Counted from the stretch's first letter, positions 1-12,379 are shown. The stretch is 64,000 bases of DNA from Pleurodeles waltl (GCF_031143425.1 NC_090442.1:426329776-426393775), one strand, 5' to 3'. Notes: a model not told the origin generated them from the sequence alone. Numbers and translations: made by a program.

Positions 1-866
1 ACTCATCTTCGTTCTAAGATTTGTTAAAATTTTGTTATCCCTGCATTATCCTGTATTTTTCTATAGCTTATGTTTCGGTAGCTGACGCCCTCCTGTCTGT
101 ATTAGTCTGTAGCATTCTTCTGCTTTGTTATTAAGCTTTCTCTGTCCCTTATAGATCTTGTGGACTGGTACTGTAAGACTATGAGAACAGATTTTAGGAC
201 AGACACTCTACTGTGAAGATTGCATGCCCAAGTAAGCTTTCCCACGCATGTTTGTTGACAAGGCTTTCTTTTTCTTGCTCATGCTCCAACAGTAAAACTA
301 GAGAGTGGCCTTGGTCATGGTGAAACCACCAATGTTGTGTTGTATGTATTAGTCCTTAATACAGTAGTGTAGCATTCCAGCAGTTTAAATGATAGTGCAG
401 CATGGCTAAAATTAGAATCAGGACAGTCCCATTGCATTTGCCAACCAAGACCTTACCATTTGTCCTTGATTGACTAATTATCCCACCCCTTCATTGTGCT
501 TCAGTGACTTATCTCTGCCCCTCCATTTTGAAACATTTGCGGTTGGCAAGCCAAAGGATGGGTAACTATGCGTGGGTAAATAGATGGTGGGTGAAAGGAT
601 GGTCGAAAGGGTGGATAGGTGAATGTATGGATGGATGGGTGGATATGTGGATATATTGGAATGGTGAAAGACTAGATTTGAGAATGTAAAGTTTAAATGG
701 TGGGTATGAAAGAGTGAAAAGAACAATGAAAGGATGAATGAATAACTGCTTGGATTAAACAATAAGGGCACTCTTCTGGAGCGGGACGTGTTTACCTCCT
801 TTTCTTTCTTTGCTTGGTTATCAAAGCTTTGGTTCAAAGTGAGGGATATTTGTATTTTCTGTCTTG
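1..866. other. No gene seen; simple-repeat patch
   Basis: I see no coding exon or RNA gene here. A degenerate TGGA/GGATGGG simple repeat lies at about 570-665 and produces long but low-complexity frames on both strands, which I do not count as genes. The rest is AT-rich, unremarkable sequence leading up to a dispersed repeat that begins near 867. Confidence 0.5.
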
Positions 867-3104
867 TTAGACTTTTCATCATTGACGTGGTCTCCCTTAA
901 CTTTTTGCCTCTGTTCCCCAGGTTGTTGATGTATGCTGGGCTCTGATTTTACTGTTTTTGTTACTCTGGGCACTTTACCACTGCTAACCAGTGCTAAAGT
1001 GCAGGTGCTCCTTTACAAATTGTGTATGTAATTGCTTTATCTATGATTGGCATATTTGGTTTCCTAGTAAGTCCCTAGTAAAGTGCACTAGAGGTGCCAG
1101 GGCCTGTAAATCAAATGCTACTAGTGGGCCTGCAGCACTGGTTGTGCCACCCACGTAAGTAGCCCTGTAATCATGTCTCAGACCTTCCACTGCAGTGTTT
1201 GTGTGTGCCGTTTTAACTGTAAATTCGACTTCGCAAGTGTACCCACTTGCCAGGCCTAAACCTTCCCTTTTCTTACATGTAAGACACCCCTAAGTTAGGT
1301 CCTAGGCTGCCCCAAGGGCAGGGTGCAGTGTATGGTTAAGGTAGAACATATAGTTATGTGTTTTTTATGTCCTGACAGTGAAATATTGCTAAATTTGTTT
1401 TTCACTGTTGCAAGGTCTGTCCCTCTCATAGGTTAACATAGGGGCTACCTTTAAATCTGATTAAAGTGTAGATTCCCTTTGGGAGTGGATGGACATGTGG
1501 AGTTTGGGGTCTCTGAGCTCACAATTTAAAAATACATATTTTAGTAAAGTTGATTTTAAGATTGTGTGTTTGAAAATGCCACTTTTAGAAAGTGAGCATT
1601 TTTTTGCTTATACCATTTGTGTGACTCTGCCTGTTTCCGGATTCCCTGTCTGCGTCAGTTTGACAGTTGTGCTTGTTGCACCTCGCTCTAGACAGTGACA
1701 CAAAGGGAGCTGGGGTGTAGCCTGCATATCCTGATGAGCCATCTGTGCTAGGAGGGGGGGGGGAGTGGTCACTCACACCTGAAAGGGCTGTGCCTGCCCT
1801 CAGACAATGCAGTCTTCAACCCCCTGGTGAGTGTCTGGGGCCTGGCCTGGGCAAGGCAGGATTTCACAATCCAAAGAGACTTTACTTTGAAGTAGGCCTA
1901 CTTCAAAGGAGAAATTGGGTATAAGAAGGGCACCCAAAACCACAGACTTTAGAAACCCTTCTCGAAACAAGAGGAATCTCTGCCTGGAGAAGAGCTGAGG
2001 AAGAAGAGCTACCCTGCCTGTGACTGTGCTTTGTGGAGCTATCCTGCAGTTGCTGCTTCTGCCAGAGTAAGAGGGCAAAGACTGGACTTTGTGTGCCTTC
2101 CATCTTGAGAACAAATCTCCAAAGGCTTGATTTAGAGCTTGCTTCCTGTTGTTTAAAGTCTCAGGGACAGCAAAGCCTTCTCATTGCCAGCACCTGGAGT
2201 CTCTGGAGAGACTCCTACTCTGCCCTGTGGTGCCCATCCAGTTCCTGGGACCCTGAAAGGAGAAGCTGGCAGCCTAAGGACAAGGAAATCCACGCACAGA
2301 GTGCAGTACGGGGAAAAGATCGATGCAACTCTGATCTGTGGCTGAAGAAACGACGCACCGCCAGCTCCGCAGCTGAGAAACGACGCTCGCAGAAAATGCG
2401 ACCGAAGAATCGAGGCACGGAGCAGGAGAAACAACACGCAGCATCGCTGACGGAGGCTGGGAGATCACAACCCGCGCTGCAGAGTTTTCGGATCATCGTG
2501 CGGCTGGATTTCCGACTCAAGTACCGCTGTGCGTGGAAAAACAACGCAAGGCCTACGTGGACCCGAGAGTGCTGACCGGATCGACGCATCGCTCTCCTGC
2601 GGAGAGAAGAAATGACGCGCCTGACCCGGTGAAAGGAGAAACAACGCACGGTCCCGCTCGTAAGTGGAATCAACGCCTCGCAAGCCCCTTTTTGATGTAC
2701 ATTCACCCGTGTGGGGTTATTTTTGATGCGCACCAGGTACATTTTCACACTAGCAGCACTAGTGTGTGTTTAAAATCACTTAAAGACTCTTTTTGCATTT
2801 TTGTTGACAACTTGACTTGTGTATTGTGGATTTTTGTCATTCTGGTCTTGTTTTGTTTAGATAAATATTTCCTATTGTTCTAAACTGGTGTTGTGTTATT
2901 TTGTAGTGTTTTCATTAAGTTACTGTGTGTGTTGGTACAAATACTTTACACCTAGCACTCTGAAGTTGAGCCTACTGCACTGCCAAGCTATCAAGGGGAT
3001 AAGCAAGGGTTAGCTGAGGGTGATTCTCTTTTACCCTGACTAGAGTGAGGGTCCTTGCTTGAACAGGGGGTAACCTGACTGTCAACCAAAGACCCAATTT
3101 CTAA
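867..3104 (+). repeat. TTAGAC-family 2.2-kb dispersed repeat, complete copy
   Basis: This stretch is homologous to the reverse complement of 58229-59367 plus 60767-61412, and to the flanks of the LINE at 48745-52430, so it is an interspersed repeat. Its left end begins TTAGAC and its right end, read on the minus strand, begins TTAGAA; the other copies also end in TTAGAC, which suggests short inverted termini. I see no transposase, reverse transcriptase or LTR pair, and no clear target-site duplication. A motif-rich CpG block lies inside at about 2338-2690. The class is unknown; it may be a non-autonomous element. The short open frames inside (for example 2033-2575) look accidental. Confidence 0.7.
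2338..2690 (+). repeat. Recurring AAACRACGCA-type motif block
   Basis: Inside the 2.2-kb repeat the motif GAAACGACGCA and close variants (gaaacgacgct, gaaacaacacg, aaacaacgca, gaaatgacgcg, gaaacaacgca) recurs about eight times at irregular spacing. It is CpG-rich compared with the surrounding DNA. The corresponding blocks in the other copies (about 58560-58980 and 48150-48560) keep decayed versions such as gatgcgtc and gatgcattg on the opposite strand. A binding-site or array role is inference. Confidence 0.55.
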
Positions 3105-3707
3105 ATGTCTACTCCCTTAACTCACTCTATTTTTTTAGCAAGGCAAGTATGTACCCCCCCATCATCGTTAAAAATTTCCCTGCCATTGGCATATAGCCAC
3201 CCATAACCTAACTGCTGCATGGTTCAATTTAGCAGTACAATACTGTTGTCTGTGCAAAGTACATCTGCTTCGGTTAATGCATCATTTACAAAGTTTTCAA
3301 TGCATAGCAAACCAAAAACAAGGTATGTTTCCCTTCCTTCCGAGTACCCACTCAGTCATCTCCTAATACTTCAGTCCTTTATTCTTTTCGAGGTTTTGTC
3401 CCAGCCACACAAAGAAATTGAAAAATCCCTTTTTGGCATGTGTCCCATTTTTTTGGACAAGTGATTTGTATATATCATGGCTTCTATAACAGATTCATGC
3501 CTGTTCAAATATTTCCTATTCAACATTTGTCAACTACACTGGGGCATTTGTGGGTACAAAAAATTACCCTGTGACTTGTAATTAGTCACATCAAATTCCA
3601 GTGGCCCTAGCAGCCAGCAATGTTTGTTACTGTGCCACTCTAATGTTAAACAAGTGTTTACACACAGCACTGTTTATATTTTGTCTTTTTTTTCATTCTT
3701 GATGTAG
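3105..3707. other. No gene seen
   Basis: AT-rich sequence without a recognisable repeat or exon. It ends in a T-rich tract followed by GATGTAG, which could be a 3' splice site for the GC-rich block that follows. Confidence 0.4.
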
Positions 3708-3980
3708 CTACTCCCGGTGGACCACCTACATGCCAGGAGATAGCAGCCGGGCTACGGTGGCAGAAAACGGAGGCCATCCATACAGAGTGCCAGTAGCTGG
3801 TGGCTCTGGAAGAGGAGAAGGAGGCAGCTTCCTTGCCTACGGGCCCCAGCTCCTCCAGCCAGCTGCCAGTGCCTCCATCCTCCCAGCAGCAACGACATCA
3901 TCAGTGCCACCACCAGCTGGTTACTGTCCATCTATGTCAAGCAACAGCTGCCCCTCCTCCTGCTCAGACAGTGTCCTGTA

Positions 3981-3982
<2 letters not shown>
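3708..3982 (+). pseudogene. Exon-like GC-rich fragment, unidentified
   Basis: An abrupt rise in GC follows a polypyrimidine tract and TAG. The frame from about 3710 reads residues such as PGGPPTCQEIAAGLRWQKTE, meets one stop near 3790, then continues as an EEEKEA-type charged patch and a Ser/Pro/Gln/His-rich tail up to the GA repeat. A charged helix followed by a low-complexity tail resembles the end of Myb/SANT-like partner proteins of Harbinger transposons, but I cannot assign it. It may be a fragment of a transposon gene or simply GC-rich noise. Confidence 0.25.

Positions 3983-4014
<32 letters not shown>
3982..4014. repeat. (GA)n microsatellite
   Basis: About 16 uninterrupted GA dinucleotides. 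It lies directly next to the 3' end of the minus-strand LINE, so it may mark the insertion junction. Confidence 0.9.
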
Positions 4015-4018
<4 letters not shown>

Positions 4019-4296
4019 TTTATTTTATTAGTTAATTAAAACCATAAAAAGTTATCCTTCAACATTAAATTTGACAGAACCATGTTAGTACATTGAAACA
4101 TATAAGTTACATAAATTTATAAAACTGGGAAGAGCTAAATACATTCTACAAATGTGAAATACTCCTACTTGACTTCGATTACTGGTGCAAGACTTCATAG
4201 CGGTCAAGCTGTGTGGTGATGTTACCAAATTACCTTTCTTTCTTTGATGTGTTTACTCAGAGTAGATGGATTATGTCTCTATTTGCGCCCTCCCTA

Positions 4297-7200
4297 TCAC
4301 ATGCTTGTTTCAGCAAATGTTATTTTACCAGAGTAGGTTTCCAAATATTTAACCAATCTAATATTCACTTTGGTGTTTTGTGGGTTGAATGCTTCAATTA
4401 GTGCTTGCCTACAGGATCTAATCCCTAGGCCGTTTAGTTCTTTTTTCAGTAAGTGTTTTCTTTCTACAGCTAGTGCCAGGCAAATGCAGACCACATGCAC
4501 CAAGTTTTCTATCTCCAGATGACAAAGGCGGCACTCATGTATGCCCGCTCGTGGCCCCTTTTTTCAATTTGGCAGGAAGTCTGGCGTTGGAACATCACCC
4601 AGCCTGAGCATTAGAAAGTGTTGCTTAATTTTCCGTGAGTAGGGGGCAACCATGAGTGAAGATTCTTTAAGAGTTTTATACAAATTGAGGGTCAGCCAGC
4701 CATGCAACCTTTTGGTCAGAGCCTCTCTGTCTTTTAACCAGCTAAGTAGTTTACTTCACTTATTGACTGCTTTGTTAAAAGTCGTTGTGGTAAGCAACTG
4801 ATCCCATACCCCGCCTAGATTCAAGAGGCTTAAACTCTTTTCCAGATACCTTTTGTAGTTTCCATTCCCTCTTCCTAGGGTGATTTCCTGCCAGACTAGG
4901 GTGGCTAAAAATCCTTTATGGGCGCAACTCAGTTTGTAACAACATATGATGAATGCTGCCGGGCGGGCCAGTGACTACTTAACCAACATGAATTCTAGTC
5001 TGACCTGGGCTGCGTAGGCATGCCTTAGTAACCGAAAGACACGCTTGTATGTTTTTATCAAAAGCTTCTCCAAAAGAGCTACCTCCATACCCCTCATTAT
5101 TTCAGCCCCATATGAGAGGGTTGGCAATAATTTTGCTCTCATTATGGCTGTCAAGGGGTTCAAGGCATGGCCAAAGATTGAATTAGAGAACTTGCAAAAG
5201 GCATAAACAAGAGTCTGCGCTTTGTTTTTTATTGCTTCTTTTTGTGACGCAAAGTTGCACCTGTCGTCGACTACGACTCCTAGGTATCTGTAGGAGCTTA
5301 CCTCCTCCAAGGTCTTTTCATTTGGGAACCATTTACGCTGGCCGGTGGGTCTGCGATTTATGGTAATCATTTTAGATCTGGTGTGGTTGATTTCTAATTC
5401 ATTTATCCTTACAAACTCTTCTAATTTGTTTAGCAGTTTCTTCATGCCTATTCTGGTGTTGCTAAGCTGCTAATTAGTAATAGGTCATCTGCATATAACA
5501 TATTAGATAGTTGCTGGCCACCCAGTGAGGGGGAATGGAATGATTCCACCTTTAACTTTGCAGACCGATCCACTATAAACAGATTAAAGAGTGTTGGGGC
5601 CAATACACAGCCTTTTTTAACACCAACTGTTTCTAACCACCCTGGATAGATGTGAGCCTCCCCCTAGTTTTACCTTCACCCATGTATCAGAATAAATCAT
5701 TTTGATGGCTTTTAAAGTAGTAGCTGGTAGCCCCCAAAGCTGTAGTTTAACCCACAGTTTGCCACGGGGACACAGTCAAAGGCAGCTTTAAAGTCAACAA
5801 AACACAGGTAGGTGGGAGTCCTGGTTGCTTTTGATCTGTTGGTAATGAGTCCCAGTGCATAGTGTTCCATGATGTTTGGTAAAACCACTTTGATTGAACG
5901 GCAGAATGTTGTTGTCTGTAATGCAAGTCTCTAGGTGGTTTAACACACAAGATGAAAAGTACTTAAGGTCGACATCTAGGAGAGCTATGAGTCTGTAATT
6001 ACTTGGAGAAGCCACATTCCCTCCTTTGTAGATGGGATAAATTATTGAGCCTCTCCAGGTTGCCAGGACAATTCTCGTTGTGAGCACACAGTTGAACATC
6101 GTTGCCAGGAATTTGGCCCATCTTTCTGTTTCCTGTTTAAATAGTGTCTGTGGTAAGCCTTTAGGCCCTGGAGCGCAATCAGTTTGCAACTTCCCAATGA
6201 TGTTTATCAATTCTGATGCTAAGATCTTCAGGCTTTCTACAACCTCGGGTTCCTGGCTTTCCGAAAACCCCTGGGTTTGCGGCACAATTTAGGTGTCCAA
6301 CTCCTTTAGATGTGACTTTAAATGGCATACCCATGCTTCCTCTGATATAATTGCGTTATTAGCTGCCATTGGACCCTTGTCCATTGTATTGATGAGTTTC
6401 CAGAATCTTTTGGGGTCAGATGATTTAGATGCATAGTGTAGTTTGGCCCAAAGCGTCTCCTGCTGCAGTTTTTTAAAGGACCATTATTCGCTTTTTAAAA
6501 GTTTCCTTTGCTCTCGCAGGGCAGCCAATAGTGGTCTATTGTCCGAGAATTTTCGCATTTGCCTTAGTAATTTAGCTACGATTGCTTTCCTTCTCCGTAC
6601 AGGCTGTGGTAGATGTAAACGCTTTTGGTGGATCAATTGCGCTCCCTTTCTCGTGCTTCCTACGTTGATTTTATTAATAAGGTCGGTGGCAAAGTTCTCC
6701 CAGACCGTTGTCAAATTCGCCCTGCCCGCGGCCATTGATTCTAGCCTTAGTAGAGCCCCTTCTGCTTGGCTTTCAATGTTATCGGATGACCATTTAAGTC
6801 GTTTTAGGTTTTCAGTGCTAATTGCCCCTTCCAGGGCTACTGCTTTTTCTGGCTTGTATGGTGATGAGCAGATCCCGATTACCTGTGGCTTGTGATCACT
6901 TTCCACTCGGTCCCAAATGCTGAACTTACTCACTAACGGGAGTTACCAGTGTATAGTCAAGGTGGGAGACTGTTTTCCCGGAGGATCTTGTCCAAGCTGG
7001 TGGGATGTCAGGCAGCTTTCAACCATTTAATGTGAAAAGGCCTACACCTTCACAGGTGCGTATAAAACTCTCACCTAATTTGTCTTTTCTGTTTTTTGTC
7101 GGAAAGGTTTGGGCGGGCACTGTTGCCACAGTTTGGATGTGATTTTCACCAGGAATGTGGAAAAGGTTGAGGTTGAAATCACCCGATATTAGCCAATATG

Positions 7201-7594
7201 CTGATTGTACCGTACTTTTCATCCTTATCAGTTTGGATAATAACTTATTTGCTTCAATTGTTTTGGTTTTTGGGTTGATGTGTATGTTGACTAAGATCAG
7301 TGGTTCCTGTATATTCTTTCCCCATCCATCAAGCCTTATTAGTTCCTCCTTGTGCTCTGAGATCTTTGTTAGGATGCTCGTGCTAATATATGTCACTAGG
7401 CCTCCCTTTGGCTGACCGGGCCTGTTCGTTTTTGTGGCTGGACTGCGATATTCTGTAAATCCAACTAACGGTATTGATTCCATCGCCCAGGATTCCTGTA
7501 GGAGTATGATATCAAAGGAGCTAAAAATCTTTTTTACCTCTGGGTCCTCCATTTTTGCCCACAGGCCGCCTATATTCCACGACCAGATGTTCAA
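4297..7594 (-). pseudogene. LINE ORF2: endonuclease and reverse transcriptase, broken
   Basis: The N-terminal part (7594-7019) is an apurinic/apyrimidinic-type endonuclease: it starts MNIWSWNIGGLW, has the catalytic-type ILLQESWA and ends with SGDFNLNLF. The linker is at 6933-6484. Reverse transcriptase follows at 6285-5794, including SNYRLIALLDVDLKYFSS and NQSGFTKHHGT. A YADD catalytic box is encoded at 5484-5495, outside the longest open stretches, so at least one frameshift or stop lies on each side of it. The thumb/connection region (5445-4975) has SSYRYLGVVVDD. The C-terminus near 4560-4480 encodes CRLCHLEIENLVHVVC, a CCHC-like cluster seen at LINE ORF2 ends. Stops and shifts make it non-functional. 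Confidence 0.75.
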
Positions 7595-7695
7595 TACCCC
7601 TAGTGGGAATGATTCCTCAGCTGTTCAGCTGTTACCCATTGCTCCTGGGGGGGAGCCGACGCTACCCATTCCCTTCTGTGGAGGGGTCTCTGACC

Positions 7696-8817
7696 TCAAA
7701 CTAGTCTTTTCCTGCCTTCTTCCTTCCATATTTGGACTTTCAACGGGGATTTCGGAAGCCTTTTCTCGATAATTGTTTCTGTAGAGGCTCTGCTGTCAGG
7801 GGTGGCTGCGCATGCTCCATGCTGGACGGACTGCATGCCTTTTGGCGTTTCCAGATGTTGAGAGTCTAATAGTGGGGGTGGATTTAGTTCACCTTTGTAG
7901 ATGACCACCTCAATACCCCAGGCTTTCAATGGGTCCCTTCTTTCCATAATCTGATTGGGTAGGACCAGCTCAGCAAAGATACTAAGCGTTGGGTCCGTGT
8001 TTTGTCTACCTCTGGCTTGGATAAATTTAATTGCACCGATGTCATCCGAGGCCACGTACTGTAGATCCGGGAGTGCCTTTATGATTCTTAGAATAGTAGA
8101 GCGGTTGAGAACATCTGTGGGAGATCTTGAGGTGAATTCCGGAACCCAGAGTAGCTGGAGGTTTGGTTCGTCATTTTGGGTACCTGCGTGAGGGGCCTGG
8201 ATTTGCTCTGCATGCTCGATATGTTCTATGTAGACCACTTCACCCAGCCTTGTGCCGTGGACATTCCTCTTGCCGCTTGAATTTGCCTGCGGTGGCCGCT
8301 GAATTGTCTGAGCATAGTAGTTTTTGATTTTGTGCTCTGCTGATCCCTTTGGGGACTTGTACAATTGTCCGTAGGTTTGCCAAGCACAGCAGGGGGCCTC
8401 AATGGGGACTTTGTTAGCTGGGCGACCCCTATTAGGTCCGAAGTGGTCCGTGCTCCAGATTTGTGTTGGTGCTAGTACTTGCTGGAACATGGATATCGCC
8501 GTTTTACCTATCACTTGGAGCCATATGCTCCTGACTTTGTTCATATGAAATAATTTCGGAGGTTTTTGAGATGGATAGTTAAAGTGATCGTGCAGATCTC
8601 CTTCCTTTTCTTGCCTGTTTGCATTCTCTTTTTGATAGGACTGTGTTGAGGGTTTCTCAAAGTTCCCGGGTTTGGCGGTAACTTGCGAAAAAATTTGATT
8701 CTCCATGTTTTCCATTCTGAAGCATGCTGAAGCATTACTTTCTGCCTGAGTTCTTTTCTCTCTTATGGTCGACAGTGAGGTTGTTTGAGAGGAGTGGGGC
8801 CTCTTGTTTTTGCACAA
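7696..8817 (-). pseudogene. LINE ORF1 protein, 373-codon open frame
   Basis: This long open frame lies directly upstream, in element direction, of the endonuclease gene, with about 100 bp between them. That is the ORF1 position of a LINE. The product would be basic and Gln/Asn/Lys-rich at its N-terminus. No zinc knuckle or RRM motif is obvious to me, so the RNA-binding role is inferred from position. A further open stretch at 9199-8864 probably belongs to the same ORF1 but is separated by a stop or shift. The frame is open, yet the rest of the element is dead, so I treat it as a relic. Confidence 0.6.
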
Positions 8818-8863
8818 ACGGGGCAGATGTTAGCATGGTAGCAAGGAGAGTTGTATGTGTGTG

Positions 8864-9199
8864 TTAATCATTCCGGGCAGAGCCGATTTCTTTAAGTATT
8901 CCTTCTAGGATTTGTTGCAGTTGAGACAATATATCTACCACCCCCTGGCATGAGCAGATGGTAAAGTGATTGGCTTGTTTAGCTTGTGCCCTTGTGATTA
9001 AGGCATTTAATTCTTCCAGCTTTCTGTCAATACCGGAGACAAATACTGCCATTGTATTTAACAAGTCTACTTGAATATCTATTTTATTGGAGTGGAACTG
9101 CAGAGCCATGACCGTTGCTTGCATTGAGTTTAGGATTGCAGCCCACGTGTCTTCTGCCCTTATAACATTCAGGGGTCGTAGTTGTGATTGTGGTTGCAA
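8864..9199 (-). pseudogene. LINE ORF1 N-terminal coiled-coil fragment
   Basis: A 111-codon open frame with regularly spaced Leu/Ile (for example KIDIQVDLLNTMAVF and ILSQLQQILEGILKEIG), consistent with a coiled coil of the kind that lets LINE ORF1 proteins form multimers. It precedes the 8817-7696 frame on the same strand. I infer it is the broken N-terminal part of ORF1. Confidence 0.45.
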
Positions 9200-9299
9200 G
9201 TTGGATTGGCAATCCCCGCTTGGGATACTTTCAGTTTTAGTTGCTTTATGGGCTTGGTTCTGAGTGACTATCTCAGTTTCTTCTTTGGGTGATCTAGAT

Positions 9300-10980
9300 G
9301 GACAACCCTGTTCCGTATTCTAGAGCTCTATTTCCTCACTTTCATATCCAAATGCTGGGAAGGAATGGAGCTTGAGGCTTTGGCACAGGGGGTCGCCGTG
9401 CCGGGGGTCTTGTTCTAGGATTCCACAGTTGCTACAATCTCTGAGTCCAGAATCGATTGGTTTACTGAGCTGGATGTTCGACAGAGCTTTGTGGGATCTG
9501 AACTGGTGCTTGGGATTGTGGGCAATATGCCACTTTGCTTGATTTCTCCTTGCGTTGTTGATGGACGGGCAGGTGAGGAACTGCTATTCTGTGATGCCGA
9601 AGTACGGGTGCGGTGATTCCGATAGTAAAGCTCTCAGGGCTTTGCCAGGCTGCCTCTCACCGCTTTCTGTTCCTGGTGAGGTTGAGTTGGGTTGAGCTGT
9701 GATTGTGGTTTATGGTTTGTGGTTAGCACGTGCTCCTTCAGTGGGCTTGTATGTCTAGGTTAAGCTCTTGCTCCACTGCTCGCTGCTGCTGTTGCCGAAC
9801 ACAGAGCAGGCGCAGACCTCTGCGCGCACTTCCACTCTCCGCTCTGTGGTTGCACAGTCTCGGTCATCGACCAGTGCAGTCCGGGGTTGCTGTGCCTGCA
9901 CGAGCCTAGCGGGCGTGGTCTGGGACCTGGCTAGGTTGGGCTGCGCAAGGTTGAGGCTAGGGCAGGCGTTGCAGGAGCTGCAGGGGGTTGCGGGTAAGTA
10001 GACGCTGTTTTGAAGTTTCTGTAGCCCAGGGTGTCGCACCCCCCTGCCGCCTACTTCCAAAAAGTACTTGCGGTGCTGGGGGGCCCACTGGGGGCAGGCG
10101 GGATGGATCAGAGCTTTGACCTTGTGTTTTGAACTTTAGTAGCGGGGCTTGGCGCTTTGCTTCTGCCCCTTCAAGCTACCCCCAGCCTGATGATGATCTG
10201 ATGGATAAGGATAAGGGCCCTCGCCTCTTCACCCCCGCAAGCCGCACCCGTGTTCGGGCTGCTTCTGCAGGGGTCCGCGAGGGTTGCAGGGGGCCACTTG
10301 CCACTTGCCTGGGGATGTTGGGGTGCTGCCGCTGGTAAGTCTGGTGGGTCAGGAGAAGCCAGCATGCTCACCTAGCTCCTGCGGTGGCTCCGGTGCCCTG
10401 GTGCTCCTGCGGGTATTCGTCCGGCTGAAGCCTCAGGGCTTCAGGGCTGCACCCACGAACTCCCCCAGTCCGCTGCCCAGCCCTCCGACTGCTGGTGGGC
10501 ATGCCCGGCCCGGCCTAGGGTGACCCGAGGCAGTCCGAGGCGGCTGACGGCTAGAGACCTCTGTGGCGCGGTGGAGACGGTGGGTGGGTGGGCCTCTGCT
10601 GGAATGAGCCACGCAGTCTGTACTCGCATCACATATTCCCGCGTATTGCAAGTGGGAGGTGAGAGCAGCGTTCTGTAATATCTGTATCACCTGGACCGCA
10701 GGGTGGCTGTAAGGGAATCCTCAAAGATCTCTGGACCCATGTGGAAAAAGACCTCTTTTAGCCCTTTTTTAAATTCTTGTTTTGGTGGGAGGGACATTTG
10801 TTGTGGACGGAGAGGGTGGGAAAGGGAGTTGGGACTGGGGTTTGGACTTTTTAGACTAGTTTGGACACTTCCGTTTTCTTTGGACGTTGGTTAGGGGGAC
10901 TTGTTTAGGGAGGGGGTGGGCCTTTTGCTGGGGGAAAGAGTGAGTTTTATAATTGTTAAAAAATAAAAGGGAAATATTAT
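9300..10980. other. GC-rich block, possible LINE 5' region
   Basis: About 9740-10720 is markedly GC- and CpG-rich compared with both sides, then shifts to a G/T-rich tract ending with AATAAA near 10965 (+). It lies just upstream of the LINE ORF1 on the minus strand, so it may be the LINE 5' UTR and promoter, or an unrelated CpG island. Open frames here overlap on both strands with no recognisable domain, so I call none of them genes. Confidence 0.35.
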
Positions 10981-12379
10981 ATTTTACTTCATGCCTCAAA
11001 CCTTTTTTTCGGTGTTTTACTTTGAACTGCTGTCTTTTAGCATAGCCTGTTATTAAATCTGCTTAAAAAAGGGTATGCCAGTTAGGTATACCCTTGTTCT
11101 ACTACCCTCTGTAACTATATTGATCACCAGGGGATGATTTCCTTTGCCTAAATTGCCTTCAACAACCTAGATTTACATAAACAGCATCTTCAGTAGAAGT
11201 TATTTGCTAACTAAACTATTTCATCTCACTCCATAGTTCTCTTACCTGAATAGATGAAGCAAGAGCTGCTACCTCTCTCAGTCTTACTTCAGGGTTTCCC
11301 AAGGTGGTGGCTCGCTCACTACCAACTACCAGGCAAGACATCACAAGCGAGGCTCCACTCCTACCTCGGATAAATGTTACTGACGTGCATTGTACATTTC
11401 TACTCCTCATGATGCTTACCTTCCTTATGTCCTTCTCCTTGACTCTACAATATCGTTGCATTAACCAAAGTCAAAAGCTCAACACTCCTGCTTACCTCCT
11501 GGACAGGTTCAGCAAGACATCCAAGAGTTACAGACATTCTGAGGAGAATGCAGATGCACCACCCACTACAGTATCATTTTTTTTTTAACAATCATAATTT
11601 TTAGAACCGGGTGGATTCACTTCACTCCTTCATAATTTGCATTTTTTTGAAACCTAGATGACAGAACAACTATCTGGGGTGTCTGGGCTGAAGGACTGTT
11701 TTCAATGCATTTGTCTGAACTGTGTCATACTCATTCCTTTATTTCCTTCCACAACCAATGGTGTGTTTCTCAGCACCCTGATGAATATTGTCATTGTGTA
11801 GTGTTTGCCTTTGTCACACATTTCCCCAAATCTCCCTTCCTATCCATTCATCGAACCCCTAATGTTCTTTTCCCGGGCTGTGTGATTTACTGAGGTGTGA
11901 CTTAATTTTACACCATAAATATATCACACACTTGGTGGGGTGAATGTGGTGAAAGAGACATCACTCACTGTGCGATCTTCTATTACCTGAGTAATAGCTC
12001 ACACTGGCCCCATTTGCCCACCCAAGCATCATTTGTCGACATCATCATTCAGGCCTTGTGTTGTGTTCCGTAAACGCTTAACTTTGTCCACTCCACTCTT
12101 GACTCTGAGTCCACTTCTCCTGACTCAAGGATTTCATAAGTTTAGTTTTAATTAAGTACTAGCTCCCCATTGCTCAAAAGTTATTATTGCTAGTCGTTAT
12201 TGTATCAGGTCTTCTTTGTTGTGTCATGGTGGTAGTCTGGTCGCACTCTTTCTAAAGTTATGATGCAAATAATATAACTCAATAACTCTGCATTTTCTCT
12301 CAATCAAGTTGCCTTACATGACTAAAAATTGGTGGGGCAGCATAAATTAGACACAAACAGGTGGTAATTTTGACATTGG
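10981..12379. other. No gene recognised
   Basis: Mostly AT-rich unique-looking sequence. A minus-strand 81-codon frame at 11461-11216 is followed by a donor-like CAG|GTAAGAG at its 3' end and reads as fairly balanced protein, but I recognise no family and see no convincing acceptor, so I do not call it a gene. Confidence 0.35.

Larger units (their letters stand above)
4020..9300 (-). mobile_element. APE-type non-LTR retrotransposon (LINE), old copy
   Basis: A minus-strand element with the order 5' coiled-coil fragment (9199-8864), ORF1 (8817-7696), endonuclease (7594-7019), reverse transcriptase (about 6930-4975) and a C-terminal Cys/His cluster (about 4560-4480). The 3' end is A/T-rich near 4020-4060 and resembles the 3' end of the LINE ending near 39055, so both are probably one family. 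The frames are broken by stops and shifts, so the copy is dead. The clade (Jockey/I/Rex1-like or L1-like) cannot be set by eye. Confidence 0.75.

Noticed and set aside
478..882. 134-codon minus-strand frame
   Set aside because: It overlaps a TGGA simple repeat and reads as HPYIHLST-type low complexity.
11216..11588. Overlapping frames on both strands, the minus one ending in a donor-like site
   Set aside because: No acceptor, no recognisable family and no repeat context; the evidence is too weak to call an exon.
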